Source: Sinisalibacter lacisalsi
GTDB taxonomy: Bacteria > Pseudomonadota > Alphaproteobacteria > Rhodobacterales > Rhodobacteraceae
Reading direction: 5' to 3'
Length of the DNA: 64,000 nucleotides
NCBI RefSeq assembly: GCF_014640115.1
Contig: NZ_BMGI01000002.1
Coordinates: forward strand, 1-64,000
This document shows, in pieces, positions 44,419 through 53,696 of this stretch. The notes below the pieces were generated by a model, which worked only from the letters and a program-made list of their open reading frames with translations, ran no database searches and was not told the DNA's origin. The translations under genes and the position numbers were made by a program. Each line of letters starts with the position of its first letter. The first letter of the stretch is position 1.

Positions 44419-45792
44419 GTGAAACAGACCAAGGCGATGCGGAACCTGATCATGGTATCCACGCTGGCGCTGGCAGTGGCCGGGTGTTCGCGCCCGGAAC
44501 TGATCCTCGACGGCATGCGCGAGGATCCGCGCAGCCCGGGCTACGACACCACCGATGCCGGCGCCGTGGCGGCGGCCAGTGCGCGCGCCGCCGAGGCCGA
44601 TGCCGCCTTCGTCAACCAGTCGCGCCCGGTTTCCCTCGGTGCGGCGCAGGCGATCGCTAGCTGGCCGCAGCGCGGCGCCAACGCGATGAACCGCCCGCCG
44701 CACGCGCAGCTCGCGGCCAACCCAGCGCCGGTCTGGTCGTCGAAGGCCGGCGCCGGCAACGAGCGCAAGTTCCGCATCACCGCCGAGCCGGTGGCCGATG
44801 CCGGGCGCGTCTTCACCATGGACAGCCACGCCAACGTCACCGCCCATGCCGTCGGCGGCGGCGTGCTGTGGAGCGCCGGGATCAATGCGCCCGGCGAGCG
44901 CGACGGCAGCGCCATGGGCGGCGGGCTCGCGCTCGGCGCGGGCAAACTCTTCGCCACCACCACGCAAGGCGAGCTGGTGGCGCTCGATCCGGCCTCGGGC
45001 CAGGTGCTGTGGCGCCAGAAGCTCGACGCGGCGGTGAACGGCGCGCCGACGGTGGCGGGCGGGCAGGTCTTCGTCACCTCCGCCGCATCGGTGGCCTACG
45101 CGATCAATGCCGACACCGGCCGGATCGCTTGGCGGCTCGCGGGCGTCGCGGCGCATGTCGGCGTCTCCGGCGTCGCCGCCCCGGCGGTATCCGGCAACAC
45201 CGTTGTCTTCCCGATCGCCAACCAGAGCCTGGTGGCGGTCGATGTCACCGCGGGCGATGTGAAATGGATCGTGCGCGTGGCCGGCAACCGCGCCGGGAGC
45301 GCCCGCGCGGTGCTGTCCGCCTTCACCGGCGAGCCGGTGGTGGCCGATGGCGTGGTCTACGCTGCCACCGCCTCGGGACAGGCCGTGGCCGTGGGCCTGA
45401 ACGACGGCCAGCTGCGCTGGGAAGCCGGCGAGGGCGCACAGGGCACGATGGCGGTCGCCGGCGACGCGGTGTTCTTCGTCACCGACGAGGCGAAGCTGGT
45501 CCGGCTTTCGGCGCGCGATGGGTCGAAGGTCTGGGAAGTGGCGCTGCCGCGCTACGAGAAGGCCGACAAGCCGCGCAAGCTCAAGTCGATCTGGCCCGCC
45601 TACGGGCCGGTGCTGGCGGGCGGGCGGCTCTGGATCGCCTCGGGCGATGGCATCCTGCGCGCCTTCAACCCGGCCGACGGTGCCGCCCTGGGCGCGAGCG
45701 AACTGCCCACCGGCGCGGCGAGCCGGCCGATCGTGGCCTCCGGCATGATGATGTTCATGGGCGAGAGCGGCGATCTGATCGGCTTGCGTTGA
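44419..45792 (+). CDS. bamB: Outer-membrane assembly lipoprotein BamB-like (PQQ-type propeller)
   Basis: The 457-residue lipoprotein has the lipobox LAVAGC near residue 23 and an eight-bladed beta-propeller of repeated PQQ-like blades (GELVALDPASGQVLWRQKL; YAINADTGRIAWRL; TASGQAVAVGLNDGQLRWE). BamB helps the BAM complex insert outer-membrane proteins. The start is either GTG at 44419, with a GGGGG sequence upstream, or ATG at 44437; both keep the lipobox. It lies between the YfgM-like gene and der, the classical neighbourhood. Confidence 0.88.
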   Translation: MKQTKAMRNLIMVSTLALAVAGCSRPELILDGMREDPRSPGYDTTDAGAVAAASARAAEADAAFVNQSRPVSLGAAQAIASWPQRGANAMNRPPHAQLAANPAPVWSSKAGAGNERKFRITAEPVADAGRVFTMDSHANVTAHAVGGGVLWSAGINAPGERDGSAMGGGLALGAGKLFATTTQGELVALDPASGQVLWRQKLDAAVNGAPTVAGGQVFVTSAASVAYAINADTGRIAWRLAGVAAHVGVSGVAAPAVSGNTVVFPIANQSLVAVDVTAGDVKWIVRVAGNRAGSARAVLSAFTGEPVVADGVVYAATASGQAVAVGLNDGQLRWEAGEGAQGTMAVAGDAVFFVTDEAKLVRLSARDGSKVWEVALPRYEKADKPRKLKSIWPAYGPVLAGGRLWIASGDGILRAFNPADGAALGASELPTGAASRPIVASGMMMFMGESGDLIGLR

Positions 45793-45844
45793 TACGGGCG
45801 GGCTTTGGGTGTAAGCGGGCGCTCTGACGCCTGAGGACATGCCG

Positions 45845-47323
45845 ATGAGTTTCACCCTCGCCATCGTGGGGCGGCCCAACGTGGGCAAGTCCACGCTCTT
45901 CAACCGCCTTGTAGGCAGACGCCTGGCGCTGGTCGACGACCAGCCGGGCGTGACACGCGATCTGCGCGAGGGCGAGGCCCGTCTCGGCGGGCTGCACTTC
46001 ACCGTGATCGACACCGCCGGGCTCGAGGAGGCGACCGACGAGAGCCTGCAGGGCCGGATGCGCAAGCTCACCGAGCGGGCGGTGGAAATGGCCGATGCCT
46101 GCCTGTTCATGATCGACGCCCGCGCGGGGGTGCTGCCGACCGACGAGGTGTTTGCCGATATCCTGCGCCGCAAGAACGCCCACGTGATCCTCGCCGCCAA
46201 CAAGGCCGAGGGCCGGGCGGGCGAATCGGGCCTGCTCGAGGCCTATTCGCTGGGCCTGGGCGAGCCGATCCAGCTCTCGGCCGAACATGGCGAGGGCATG
46301 GCCGAGCTGGCCGCCGCACTGGAACCGATCGCCGAGGAAATGGCCGAGCGCACCGCCCGGATCGAGGCCGAGGCGCCGGAAACGGACGTCGCGGTCAGCG
46401 ACGACGATGCCGACGACGACGCCCCGCGCAAGCCGACCAGGGCGCGCCCGCTGCAGGTCGCGGTGGTGGGCCGGCCCAACGCCGGCAAGTCGACGCTGAT
46501 CAACGCCCTGATCGGCGAGGAGCGGCTGCTCACCGGCCCCGAGGCGGGCATCACCCGCGACGCGATCTCGCTGAGCTTCGACTGGGCTGGCACGCCGACT
46601 CGCATCTTCGATACGGCGGGGATGAGGAAGCGCGCGAAAGTGCAGGAAAAGCTTGAAAAACTTTCCGTCGCCGATGGCCTGCGTGCGGTCAAGTTCGCCG
46701 AGGTCGTGGTGGTCCTGCTCGACGCCGCGATCCCGTTCGAAAGCCAGGATCTGCGCATCGCCGACCTCGCCGAGCGCGAGGGCCGCGCGGTGGTGGTGGC
46801 GGTCAACAAGTGGGACGCCGAGCCGGAGAAGAACGCCAAGCTCGCCGAGCTGCGCGAAGCCTTCGAACGGCTGCTGCCGCAGCTGCGCGGCGCGCCGCTG
46901 GTGACGGTTTCGGCCAAGACCGGCAAGGGGCTCGACCGGCTCCACACCGCCGTCCTGCGGGCACATGAAAAATGGAACATCCGCGTCTCCACCGCCCGGC
47001 TCAACCGCTGGCTCGAAGGCATGCTGGCGGCGCATCCGCCACCGGCGCCCGGTGGCCGGCGGATCCGGCTGCGCTACATGACGCAGGTCAAGAGCCGCCC
47101 GCCCGGCTTCGTCGTGATGTGCTCCCATCCAGAAAAGCTTCCCGAAAGCTATTCGCGCTACCTTATCAATGGCTTGCGCGATGATTTTGACATGCCGGGA
47201 ACGCCGATCCGGCTCTACATGCGCTCCCAAGCCGACAAGAACCCCTACAAGGACAAGAAGAAGTCCACCCCCTCGCGGCTGCGCAAGCACCTCGGCAAGC
47301 CCAGCCCCAAGGCGAAGGGCTGA
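45845..47323 (+). CDS. der: Ribosome-assembly GTPase Der (EngA)
   Basis: The 492-residue protein has two tandem Ras-like G domains and a C-terminal KH-like domain. The first starts with GRPNVGKST (P loop, near residue 10), DTAG and NKAE; the second with GRPNAGKST (near residue 210), [10 protein letters not shown] and NKWD. An acidic linker ([12 protein letters not shown]) joins them. It acts in maturation of the 50S subunit. The ATG at 45845 is preferred because GAGG is eight bases upstream; an in-frame ATG two codons earlier is too close. A strong hairpin follows the stop. Confidence 0.96.
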   Translation: MSFTLAIVGRPNVGKSTLFNRLVGRRLALVDDQPGVTRDLREGEARLGGLHFTVIDTAGLEEATDESLQGRMRKLTERAVEMADACLFMIDARAGVLPTDEVFADILRRKNAHVILAANKAEGRAGESGLLEAYSLGLGEPIQLSAEHGEGMAELAAALEPIAEEMAERTARIEAEAPETDVAVSDDDADDDAPRKPTRARPLQVAVVGRPNAGKSTLINALIGEERLLTGPEAGITRDAISLSFDWAGTPTRIFDTAGMRKRAKVQEKLEKLSVADGLRAVKFAEVVVVLLDAAIPFESQDLRIADLAEREGRAVVVAVNKWDAEPEKNAKLAELREAFERLLPQLRGAPLVTVSAKTGKGLDRLHTAVLRAHEKWNIRVSTARLNRWLEGMLAAHPPPAPGGRRIRLRYMTQVKSRPPGFVVMCSHPEKLPESYSRYLINGLRDDFDMPGTPIRLYMRSQADKNPYKDKKKSTPSRLRKHLGKPSPKAKG

Positions 47324-47331
47324 CCCCGGGC

Positions 47332-47400
47332 TTCTTGGGTCGGCAAATACCTCGGGGGGTGAATTGGCCGCAGGCCAAGAGGGGGGCAGCGCCCCCCTTT
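47332..47400 (-). repeat. Dispersed intergenic element, copy 3 (inverted), with GC hairpin
   Basis: Read on the reverse strand this segment contains CCCCCCGAGGTATTTGCC, matching the copies at 10516 and 25630. It is followed by a hairpin at 47381-47397 (GGGGGGC, AGC loop, GCCCCCC) with a TTT run on the forward strand. The hairpin may serve as the der terminator. Confidence 0.6.
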
Positions 47401-47401
47401 C

Positions 47402-47432
47402 GCGTCGTCCCCGGCAAAGCCGGGGGCGACGC
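47402..47432. terminator. Long hairpin between der and the NlpD-like gene
   Basis: A 14-pair stem, with one G-T pair and an AAA loop, reads GCGTCGTCCCCGGC on one side and GCCGGGGGCGACGC on the other. It ends two bases before the convergent NlpD-like stop, so it could end transcripts from both directions. Confidence 0.65.
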
Positions 47433-47433
47433 C

Positions 47434-48603
47434 TCAGTTCAGGTAGGTCATCGGGTCGACGCTGAGCGTGCCCTCGCGGACCTGGAAGTGCAGGAACGCC
47501 GGGTCGGCGGCGCGGACCTTGGCGAGCGCCTGGCCCTGGCTCACGCTGTCGCCCTTCTCGACCTGGATTTTGTCGATCCCGGCATAGACGGTCAGCAGGT
47601 TGCCGCTGTGGCGAATCACCAGGATCGGCACCTGGTCGGTGTCGCGGGTGATCGCGGCGACGGTGCCCGCGGCGGCGGCCCGCACCGTGCTGCCGGCGGG
47701 GGCGGAGATGTCGATGCCGTCGGTCTTGCCCTTCTGGAAGGCGCGCACCACCTTGCCGTCGACCGGCAGCGCCATGCGCGCGCCGGAGGCCGCGGTGCGG
47801 TTCTCGGCGAGGGCCGGCGAGGCCGGGGCGGCGGCCGGTGTCGCGGTTTCGTCGGTGTCTGGGAGCGGTGCGGCGGCGGATGGCGGCAGCGGCGTGGCCG
47901 AGCCGGTGCCGGGCGCCTCGGTGCCGCTGGCGAGCGCGGCGCTGCGTTCTTCGAGCACCACCGGGATCAGCAGGTATTGGCCCTCGCGCACCGAAAGCGC
48001 GCTGTCGAGGCTGTTCCACTCCGCCAGCGCCCGCACCGAAACGCCGTAGCGCCGGGCGATGGAATAGGCAGTTTCGCCGCGCGCGACCTGGTGGCGAACC
48101 GGTTCCGGGCCGGCGGTTCCGGTGGCCGGCGCGGGGGTGTCGGTGCCGACGCGGTCGAGCGCGGAGCCGGCAAGCGTGGTGACGTCGATCGTGCCGGCGG
48201 CGGTGGCCGATCCGGGCGTTGCGGCGGTGCCGCCGCCGACCCGGGCGGGCAGGGCGAGGATCTCGCCGCCGCGCAGCGGGGTTTCGGGCGGCAACCCGTT
48301 GTAGCGGCCGAGCTGGTTCGCGCCGAAGCCGAGGCGCGCCGCCATCTGGCCGACGGTTTCGCCCTCGCGCGCCACCGCGACGTCATAGGTCGGGTAGGAG
48401 ATCACGCCGCGGCCATCCGGCTGCGGCTTGGCGGCGATCCGCGCCTCGCGGGCCGCATCGGCGGTGGTGAAGCCGCCGGCGAGCCCGCGCAGGTCGAAGT
48501 CGAGGTCGTTCAGCCCGTCGCCGCCGCCGGTGCAACCGGCCAGCGCCAGCAGCGACACGGAGACGAGCCCCATGCGCGCGTTTCGAATGGTTGGAAAAAT
48601 CAT
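47434..48603 (-). CDS. NlpD/DipM-like LysM and degenerate M23 lipoprotein
   Basis: The 389-residue lipoprotein has the lipobox LALAGC (Cys24), two LysM modules (about 73-120, VAREGETVGQMAARLG, and 168-215, VARGETAYSIARRYGVS) and a C-terminal LytM/M23 domain (about 283-389). The metal site looks broken: the HxGxD part reads GKTDGID and the YAH part reads VYAGI. Only the later LHFQVR resembles the last site. Such degenerate forms do not cut peptidoglycan but switch on amidases at division, as NlpD and EnvC do. It ends the surE-pcm-nlpD unit, 134 bases after pcm. Confidence 0.88.
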   Translation of the reverse strand: MIFPTIRNARMGLVSVSLLALAGCTGGGDGLNDLDFDLRGLAGGFTTADAAREARIAAKPQPDGRGVISYPTYDVAVAREGETVGQMAARLGFGANQLGRYNGLPPETPLRGGEILALPARVGGGTAATPGSATAAGTIDVTTLAGSALDRVGTDTPAPATGTAGPEPVRHQVARGETAYSIARRYGVSVRALAEWNSLDSALSVREGQYLLIPVVLEERSAALASGTEAPGTGSATPLPPSAAAPLPDTDETATPAAAPASPALAENRTAASGARMALPVDGKVVRAFQKGKTDGIDISAPAGSTVRAAAAGTVAAITRDTDQVPILVIRHSGNLLTVYAGIDKIQVEKGDSVSQGQALAKVRAADPAFLHFQVREGTLSVDPMTYLN

Positions 48604-48737
48604 GCTCTCGTCCTCTCGCGGCCCGCCCCGGGGCCTTGTCTTGCTTTACGTGCCCTTGGCCTGCCCCGGGCGGTCTGCTGCCGCCTTGCGGGTGCCTGCC
48701 GGCGTCCCTCGTTCACATCGTCACCGTTCCCGCGCGC

Positions 48738-49385
48738 TCAGCCCAGGCCCTCCAGCAGGGGCACGAAGCGCACCGGCATCAGCTCCTGGTAGTCGTAACC
48801 CTCCGCCCGTCGCGTCACCTTGATCAGCGTCTGCACCGCGTCGGACTGGCCCACCGGCAGCACCATGATACCCCCGATCGCCATCTGAGCCAAGAGTGGC
48901 CCCGGCGGGTCTTCGGCGGCGGCGGTCACGATGATCCGGTCGAACGGGGCCTGTTCGGGCAGGCCGTGGCTGCCGTCGCCGACGATCACGGTGATATTGT
49001 GCAGCCCCATCTCGTCGAACAGCGCCCGCGCCTCGCGCACCAGCGCGCGGTGGCGGTCGACGGTGTAGACCCGGCGCGCGAGCTTGGCGAGGATCGCGGC
49101 CTGGTAGCCCGAGCCGGTGCCCACTTCGAGCACCTTCGATTTCGGTTGCACGTCGAGCGCCTGTGTCATCAGCCCCACCACCGAGGGCTGGCTGATGGTC
49201 TGGCCCGAGGCGATCGGCAGCGGCATGTCCTCGTAGGCGCGGTCTTCGAAGATGCCCTTGACGAAGCGCCCCCGGTCAACCGCCTCCATCGCCGCCAGCA
49301 CGCGGGCGTTGGTCACCCCCTTCGAACGCAGCGCGAAGAGGAACTGCATCTTGCGTTCCGCCTCGGTGAGCGGGGGCGTGGTCAT
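48738..49385 (-). CDS. pcm: Protein-L-isoaspartate O-methyltransferase
   Basis: The 215-residue enzyme uses SAM to methylate isoaspartyl residues so that damaged proteins can be repaired. The family marks are [19 protein letters not shown] near residue 57, the SAM motif [16 protein letters not shown] near 85, and [10 protein letters not shown] near 148. Length is normal. The start overlaps the surE stop (ATGA). Confidence 0.96.
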   Translation of the reverse strand: MTTPPLTEAERKMQFLFALRSKGVTNARVLAAMEAVDRGRFVKGIFEDRAYEDMPLPIASGQTISQPSVVGLMTQALDVQPKSKVLEVGTGSGYQAAILAKLARRVYTVDRHRALVREARALFDEMGLHNITVIVGDGSHGLPEQAPFDRIIVTAAAEDPPGPLLAQMAIGGIMVLPVGQSDAVQTLIKVTRRAEGYDYQELMPVRFVPLLEGLG

Positions 49386-50167
49386 GAAAAGATCCCGCCA
49401 AGCTCCGCGAGGCGGTCATGCGCGGTGAAATCGGCCCGCATCGGCGTGACCGAGACATAGCCCTCGAGGTTGGCCACGGCGTCGGTGCCGGGCAGCGTGG
49501 GGGTGTGCTGCGGGCCGCCCTTGACCCAGAGAAAGCGCCGCCCCGAGGGCGAGTTGGTCGCCTCGGTGGAAAAGAAGGCATCGCGCCGCCAGCCCTGCGC
49601 GGTGGCGCGCACGCCCTTCACCTCCGCGCCCGGAACGGGCGGAAAATTGACGCTGTAGAACAATTGGTAATCGGCGCTCTCGTCCCACGGCGCGCGCTCG
49701 ACGAGGGCGCGCACCACCGCCGCGCCATGCACCCGCGCGGCTTCGAAGATATCCTCGCGCTCAATGATCCGGGGGCCGAGGAACTGGCTCAGCGCGATCG
49801 CCGGGAGGCCCTGCAGCGCTGCCTCTAGCGCAGCGCCGATGGTGCCGGAATAGAGCGTGTTCTCGGCCGCGTTGTTGCCCCGGTTCACGCCGGAGAGCAC
49901 GAGGTCGGGCCGCCCCGGCATCGCGTCGCCGAGGGCCGCCAGCACGCAATCGGCGGGGGTGCCTTCGGCGGCGTAGCGGCGCGGCGCCAGCTCCGCCAGC
50001 ATCATCGGTTTGGAATAGCTGATGCAATGGCCCACGCCGGATTGCTCGAAGGCGGGCGCGACGGTCCAGACCTCGCCTTCGGGCCCGGCGATCTCGGCGG
50101 CGATCTCCTCGAGCGCCTTGAGCCCCGGCGCGTTGATACCGTCGTCGTTGGTGATGAGAATGCGCAT
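49382..50167 (-). CDS. surE: 5'/3'-nucleotidase SurE
   Basis: The 261-residue metal-dependent phosphatase acts on nucleoside monophosphates and polyphosphate in stationary-phase survival. The active-site motif [13 protein letters not shown] opens the protein, followed by [19 protein letters not shown] and [11 protein letters not shown]. The ATG at 50167 gives the exact family N-terminus. It is the first gene of surE-pcm-nlpD-like and is preceded by a hairpin array. Confidence 0.96.
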   Translation of the reverse strand: MRILITNDDGINAPGLKALEEIAAEIAGPEGEVWTVAPAFEQSGVGHCISYSKPMMLAELAPRRYAAEGTPADCVLAALGDAMPGRPDLVLSGVNRGNNAAENTLYSGTIGAALEAALQGLPAIALSQFLGPRIIEREDIFEAARVHGAAVVRALVERAPWDESADYQLFYSVNFPPVPGAEVKGVRATAQGWRRDAFFSTEATNSPSGRRFLWVKGGPQHTPTLPGTDAVANLEGYVSVTPMRADFTAHDRLAELGGIFS

Positions 50168-50243
50168 CTGTCCGTCCTTGCTTCGCCCCTCAATAGGCGA
50201 GGGGCGCGGGCGGGGCAAGCGGCGCCTGACCCGGCTGCGCGCG

Positions 50244-50313
50244 GGCGCAAAACCTGCGTTTTGCGCCGACGAAATCGGTGGCGGATTTCGCGCCGGTTTC
50301 CGAGCGGAAACCG
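50244..50313. repeat. Array of three short hairpins between the SDR gene and surE
   Basis: Three inverted repeats follow each other. The first is GGCGCAAAAC-CTGC-GTTTTGCGCC (50244-50267). The second is CGAAATC with GATTTCG around seven bases (50270-50290). The third is CGGTTTCCG-AG-CGGAAACCG (50294-50313). The third has the same sequence family as the first hairpin of the array at 53697. They may be terminators or a palindromic repeat family. Confidence 0.75.
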
Positions 50314-50320
50314 CGCCCGC

Positions 50321-50968
50321 TCAGGCGAGAAGATCGGGCAGGAAGCGGGCGGCTTCCTCGGCGGGCGGGGTGAGGCCCGCGCGGTCTTCGGACGGGAAGA
50401 AGCGCGCGCGCATCGCGGTGGCGAGCGGGCGCGGTTCGAGGATTTTCACCACCGGGCCGATCTTGCCGGCTTCGTTCCGCCAGCTTTCGGCCAGCGCCAT
50501 CTGCGCCGCCTTGGTGGCGCCGTAGCCGCCGAAGAACTTCTCGCCGGCGTGGTCGTCGCGGAAGAACGCCGCCCGGCCGGTCTCGCCCAGCAGCGGCGCG
50601 ACATAGGCGATCAGCCGCGCGGTGGCCTCGACGTTGACCTTGAGCGATTTCTCGAGGTCGGCCTCCTGCAGCGCGAGGTGATGCGTCGGGGTGAGTTGCA
50701 TCGCCTCGATCGCGGTATGCGCCCAGATATCCACCGCGCCCCAGCGGTCGAAGATGGCGCGGCAGAGCTGCGCCATGGCGTCGCCGTTGGTGATGTCCAT
50801 CGGCGCCAGCGTGGCCTCGCCGCCGGCGGCCTTGATCCGGTCGTCCACCTCCTCGAGCGCGCCGGTGGTGCGGGCCACGGCGACGATGTGATGGGTGGGC
50901 GCCAGGGCGACGGCGAGCGCGGCGCCGAGGCCGCGCGATGCGCCGGTGATGAGAGCGATCTTTTCCAT
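50321..50968 (-). CDS. Short-chain dehydrogenase/reductase family protein
   Basis: The 215-residue NAD(P)-dependent SDR has the cofactor motif TGASRGLGAA at residues 8-17. The catalytic region reads GEKFFGGYGATKAAQ, giving the Tyr-x3-Lys pair (Y149, K153). The usual NNAG motif is replaced by AHTAIEA, so it is not a textbook oxidoreductase. Length is short but complete. The substrate is unknown. It is co-directional with surE but separated by a hairpin array, so it is probably its own unit. Confidence 0.85.
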   Translation of the reverse strand: MEKIALITGASRGLGAALAVALAPTHHIVAVARTTGALEEVDDRIKAAGGEATLAPMDITNGDAMAQLCRAIFDRWGAVDIWAHTAIEAMQLTPTHHLALQEADLEKSLKVNVEATARLIAYVAPLLGETGRAAFFRDDHAGEKFFGGYGATKAAQMALAESWRNEAGKIGPVVKILEPRPLATAMRARFFPSEDRAGLTPPAEEAARFLPDLLA

Positions 50969-51127
50969 GCCGCCTATCTGCGCCGTCGCCGCCGCCCGGT
51001 CAAGGGCAGCCGGCGCCGGGCGGCGCCCGCCAACCGCGGTTGACGCAGGTCATGGCCCGGCGCGGCGGCGATCCGCTAGGCTCGGGGCATGGCGCCACCC
51101 GCGCCGCATCAAGAAAGGGGGGAACAC

Positions 51128-51667
51128 ATGCCACGCCTTTTCACCGGTCCCGCGCTTGCCTTGGCGACGCTGCTCGCGGCGGCCGCGCCGGTCGTTGCCG
51201 ATGTTTCCGTCCGCGCCGCCGGGGCCGGGCAGTATTTCGACGAATTGCGCTATTGGGCCAGCTCGGTTCTGCCGCCGCAATCGGGCAATTCCTACGGGGT
51301 GGAAAACCTGTTCGACGGCTCCGACCGCACCGCCTGGTGCGAGGGCGTTGCAGGCAACGGCGCCGGCGAGCGCATCACCGTGAGCTTCGGCGGATCGGCG
51401 ATGCCGCTTCGGCTGCTGGTCAAGAACGGCTACGCCAAGAGCGCCGATGTCTACTTCAACAACGCCCGCCCGCGCAGCGTCGAGATCCGCACCTCGGCCG
51501 GCGCAGCCTGGCGCACCCAGCTTGCCGACACCACCTCGTGGCAATCGCTGACGCTGCCGGACGACTGGGTGGACTGGGTGTCGCTCACCATCGTCGACGT
51601 CTACCCGGGCGCGAAATGGACCGATACCTGCGTCACCGCGCTGCAAGTCGATTTCGAAGGTTATTGA
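51128..51667 (+). CDS. Secreted discoidin-like (NADase-type glycan-binding) domain protein
   Basis: The 179-residue protein has a signal peptide (LALATLLAAAAPVVADV, cleavage near residue 24) and one beta-sandwich carrying the pattern YGVENLFDGSDRTAWCEGV near 59. VKNGYAKSADVYFNNARPRSVEI near 100 and DVYPGAKWTDTCVTALQVDF at the end complete it. This resembles discoidin-type glycan-binding domains often fused to NADase translocation proteins. No enzyme domain is present, so it probably binds sugars in the periplasm or outside. The start follows GGGGGGAACAC; an ATG 13 codons earlier lacks a proper signal start. Confidence 0.78.
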   Translation: MPRLFTGPALALATLLAAAAPVVADVSVRAAGAGQYFDELRYWASSVLPPQSGNSYGVENLFDGSDRTAWCEGVAGNGAGERITVSFGGSAMPLRLLVKNGYAKSADVYFNNARPRSVEIRTSAGAAWRTQLADTTSWQSLTLPDDWVDWVSLTIVDVYPGAKWTDTCVTALQVDFEGY

Positions 51668-52035
51668 GCTTCTGCCGCGCCGATCTCGGTCAGCCGCGCG
51701 GCGACGATCTCGCGCACCAGCGCGTCGGGCAGCGGGTGCTCGGGGGTGAAGCGCAGCGTGCCTTTGGAGGTGGAGAAGCCGGCCAGCCGGTCTTCGAGCC
51801 GGGCGAGCAGGTCTCCCTCGAAGACGTAAAGCCCAAGATGCGCCTTCATCGCGGCGTAACCGAGGAGGATCCTGCCCTTTCCAGGGCCGGCGCGGAAGGC
51901 GGGGATGCCGTAGGCGAAGACCTCGCGCGCCTGCGGCGCGGCGGCCGCGATCTGGCCGCGCAGGGCTTCGAGCGCCGCGCGCTGGTCCGGCGGCAGGGTG
52001 GCGAGATAGGCGTCGTGGCTGTCGAAATCGCTCAT
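51661..52035 (-). CDS. DUF1801 family protein
   Basis: The 124-residue soluble protein matches DUF1801 (YdhG-like): DFDSHDAYLATLPPDQRAAL at the start, FAYGIPAFRAGPGKGRILLGYAAMKAHLGLY in the middle and STSKGTLRFTPEHPLPD near the end. Some relatives have been linked to iron handling (frataxin-like fold), without a proven reaction. It overlaps the end of the discoidin-like gene by seven bases, convergent. It is co-directional with erpA (74 bases between). Confidence 0.88.
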   Translation of the reverse strand: MSDFDSHDAYLATLPPDQRAALEALRGQIAAAAPQAREVFAYGIPAFRAGPGKGRILLGYAAMKAHLGLYVFEGDLLARLEDRLAGFSTSKGTLRFTPEHPLPDALVREIVAARLTEIGAAEAQ

Positions 52036-52109
52036 CGCGCGCGCCCTCTGGCCTCGCGTTGCCGCGGCAAGCGGTCTTGCGCCCGCCGCGCAGCTTGCCT
52101 CCCGGGGGC

Positions 52110-52445
52110 TTACATCGAGAACGAGGTGCCGCAGCCGCAGGAACTGGTGGCGTTGGGGTTTTCGATCACGAAGCGCGCGCCGATCAGCTCCTCGGTGAAG
52201 TCGATCACCGCGTTCGACAGGAAGGGCAGCGAAACCTCGTCGATCACCACGCGTTCATGGCCATCGCTGCTTTCGAACACCACGTCGCCGTCGGTCGGGT
52301 CGTCGAGCGAGATATCGTATTGAAAGCCCGAGCAACCGCCGCCTTCGACGGCGACGCGCAGGGCCTTTCCGCTGTCGCCCGCGCCGATCTCGGCAAGACG
52401 GGTGAAGGCGCGGTCGGTCACTTTCGGGGGAAGCTGCAGATCCAT
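52110..52445 (-). CDS. erpA: Iron-sulfur cluster insertion protein ErpA / HesB-IscA family
   Basis: The 111-residue A-type carrier brings Fe-S clusters to target proteins. Its three conserved cysteines are C38 (GGGCSGFQ), C103 and C105 (SSCGCGTSF). ErpA, IscA and SufA are hard to tell apart by sequence alone; ErpA is most likely for a free-standing gene. The ATG at 52445 is chosen for the family N-terminus. It is divergent from dgt with an 85-base shared promoter region containing an AT-rich ATATATGGATAGCAT stretch. Confidence 0.92.
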   Translation of the reverse strand: MDLQLPPKVTDRAFTRLAEIGAGDSGKALRVAVEGGGCSGFQYDISLDDPTDGDVVFESSDGHERVVIDEVSLPFLSNAVIDFTEELIGARFVIENPNATSSCGCGTSFSM

Positions 52446-52530
52446 GGCATCCTCGGTTTCATCTGTTCGCAGGTTTGAATATATGGATAGCATAGCAGCG
52501 CGGCAACCACCGCCGCGAAAAGGGAGCGCC

Positions 52531-53694
52531 ATGCTGGCCACATTCGCCTGCACCCCGGCCGAAACGCGCGGCCGGCTATTCGCGGAGGACGAGAGCGCCT
52601 TCCGCTCGCCGTTCCAGCGCGATCGCGACCGGATCATCCATTCCTCGGCCTTCCGCCGCCTCAAGCACAAGACGCAGGTCTTCGTCGAACATGAGGGCGA
52701 TTACTACCGCACCCGGCTGACCCATTCGATCGAGGTGGCGCAGGTGGCGCGCACCATCGCCGGCGCGCTGGGGTTCAACGAATACCTCACCGAGGCGGTG
52801 GCACTGGCGCATGACCTCGGCCACACCCCCTTCGGCCATACCGGCGAAGACGCGCTCGACGCGCTGATGAAACCTTATGGCGGCTTCGACCACAACGCCC
52901 AGGCGCTGAAGATCGTCACCTCGCTGGAACGCCATTATGCCGAGTGGGACGGGTTGAACCTGACCTGGGAAACCCTTGAAGGCATTGCCAAACACAACGG
53001 CCCGGTGACCCGTCCCGGCGGCGATGACCCGGCCACCGGCGATCTGCCCTTCGCGCTGACCGACTACAACGCCCGCCACGATCTGGAACTGCACACCCAT
53101 GCCGGCGGCGAGGCGCAGGTGGCCGCGCTTGCCGACGATATCGCTTACAACAACCACGACTTGCACGACGGGCTGCGCGCGGGGCTGTTCACGGTCGACG
53201 AGATCCGCGCCCTGCCGATCGTCGGCCCGGCCTTCGCGGCGGTCGACACGAAATACCCCGGGCTGGAGGAAAGCCGCCGCCGCCACGAGGCGCTGCGCCG
53301 GGTGTTCGGGGTGATGGTGGAGGACGTGCTGGTCACCTCGCGCCGGCACCTGCAGGCGCTCAACCCGGCCTCGGCGCAGGCGATCCGCGACGCGGGCGCG
53401 CCGGTGATCCGGTTCTCGGACCACCTGTGGCGCGACCTCCAGCAGATCCGCGCCTTCCTGTTTGCCCGGATGTACCGCGCGCCCGCCGTGCTGGAAATGC
53501 GCCAGCGGGTGACGAAGGTGATCGAGGAGTTGTTCCCGCTGTTCCTCGCCGACACCACGCTCCTGCCGCCCGAATGGCGCGAGGACGTGGCGCGCGCGCG
53601 CGACGAGATCGCGCTGGCGCGGATCGTCGGCGACTACATCGCCGGTATGACCGACCGCTTCGCGCTCGAAACCCACGCGCGGCTGTTGGGCTAG
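52531..53694 (+). CDS. dgt: Deoxyguanosinetriphosphate triphosphohydrolase-like protein
   Basis: The 387-residue HD-domain enzyme removes triphosphate from dNTPs and helps keep the nucleotide pool low. The HD site is visible as RTRLTHSIEVAQVAR (His), VALAHDLGHTPFGHTGE (His-Asp) and the later DDIAYNNHDLHDGL (Asp). An N-terminal RDRDRIIHSSAFRRLKHKTQVF stretch is typical of this family. It follows erpA divergently; homologues often sit beside argS, as here. The stop is three bases before a hairpin array. Confidence 0.93.
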   Translation: MLATFACTPAETRGRLFAEDESAFRSPFQRDRDRIIHSSAFRRLKHKTQVFVEHEGDYYRTRLTHSIEVAQVARTIAGALGFNEYLTEAVALAHDLGHTPFGHTGEDALDALMKPYGGFDHNAQALKIVTSLERHYAEWDGLNLTWETLEGIAKHNGPVTRPGGDDPATGDLPFALTDYNARHDLELHTHAGGEAQVAALADDIAYNNHDLHDGLRAGLFTVDEIRALPIVGPAFAAVDTKYPGLEESRRRHEALRRVFGVMVEDVLVTSRRHLQALNPASAQAIRDAGAPVIRFSDHLWRDLQQIRAFLFARMYRAPAVLEMRQRVTKVIEELFPLFLADTTLLPPEWREDVARARDEIALARIVGDYIAGMTDRFALETHARLLG

Positions 53695-53696
53695 GC

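Noticed and set aside
51661-51667. Seven-base overlap of the discoidin-like and DUF1801 genes
   Set aside because: Short convergent overlaps are common and need no special explanation.
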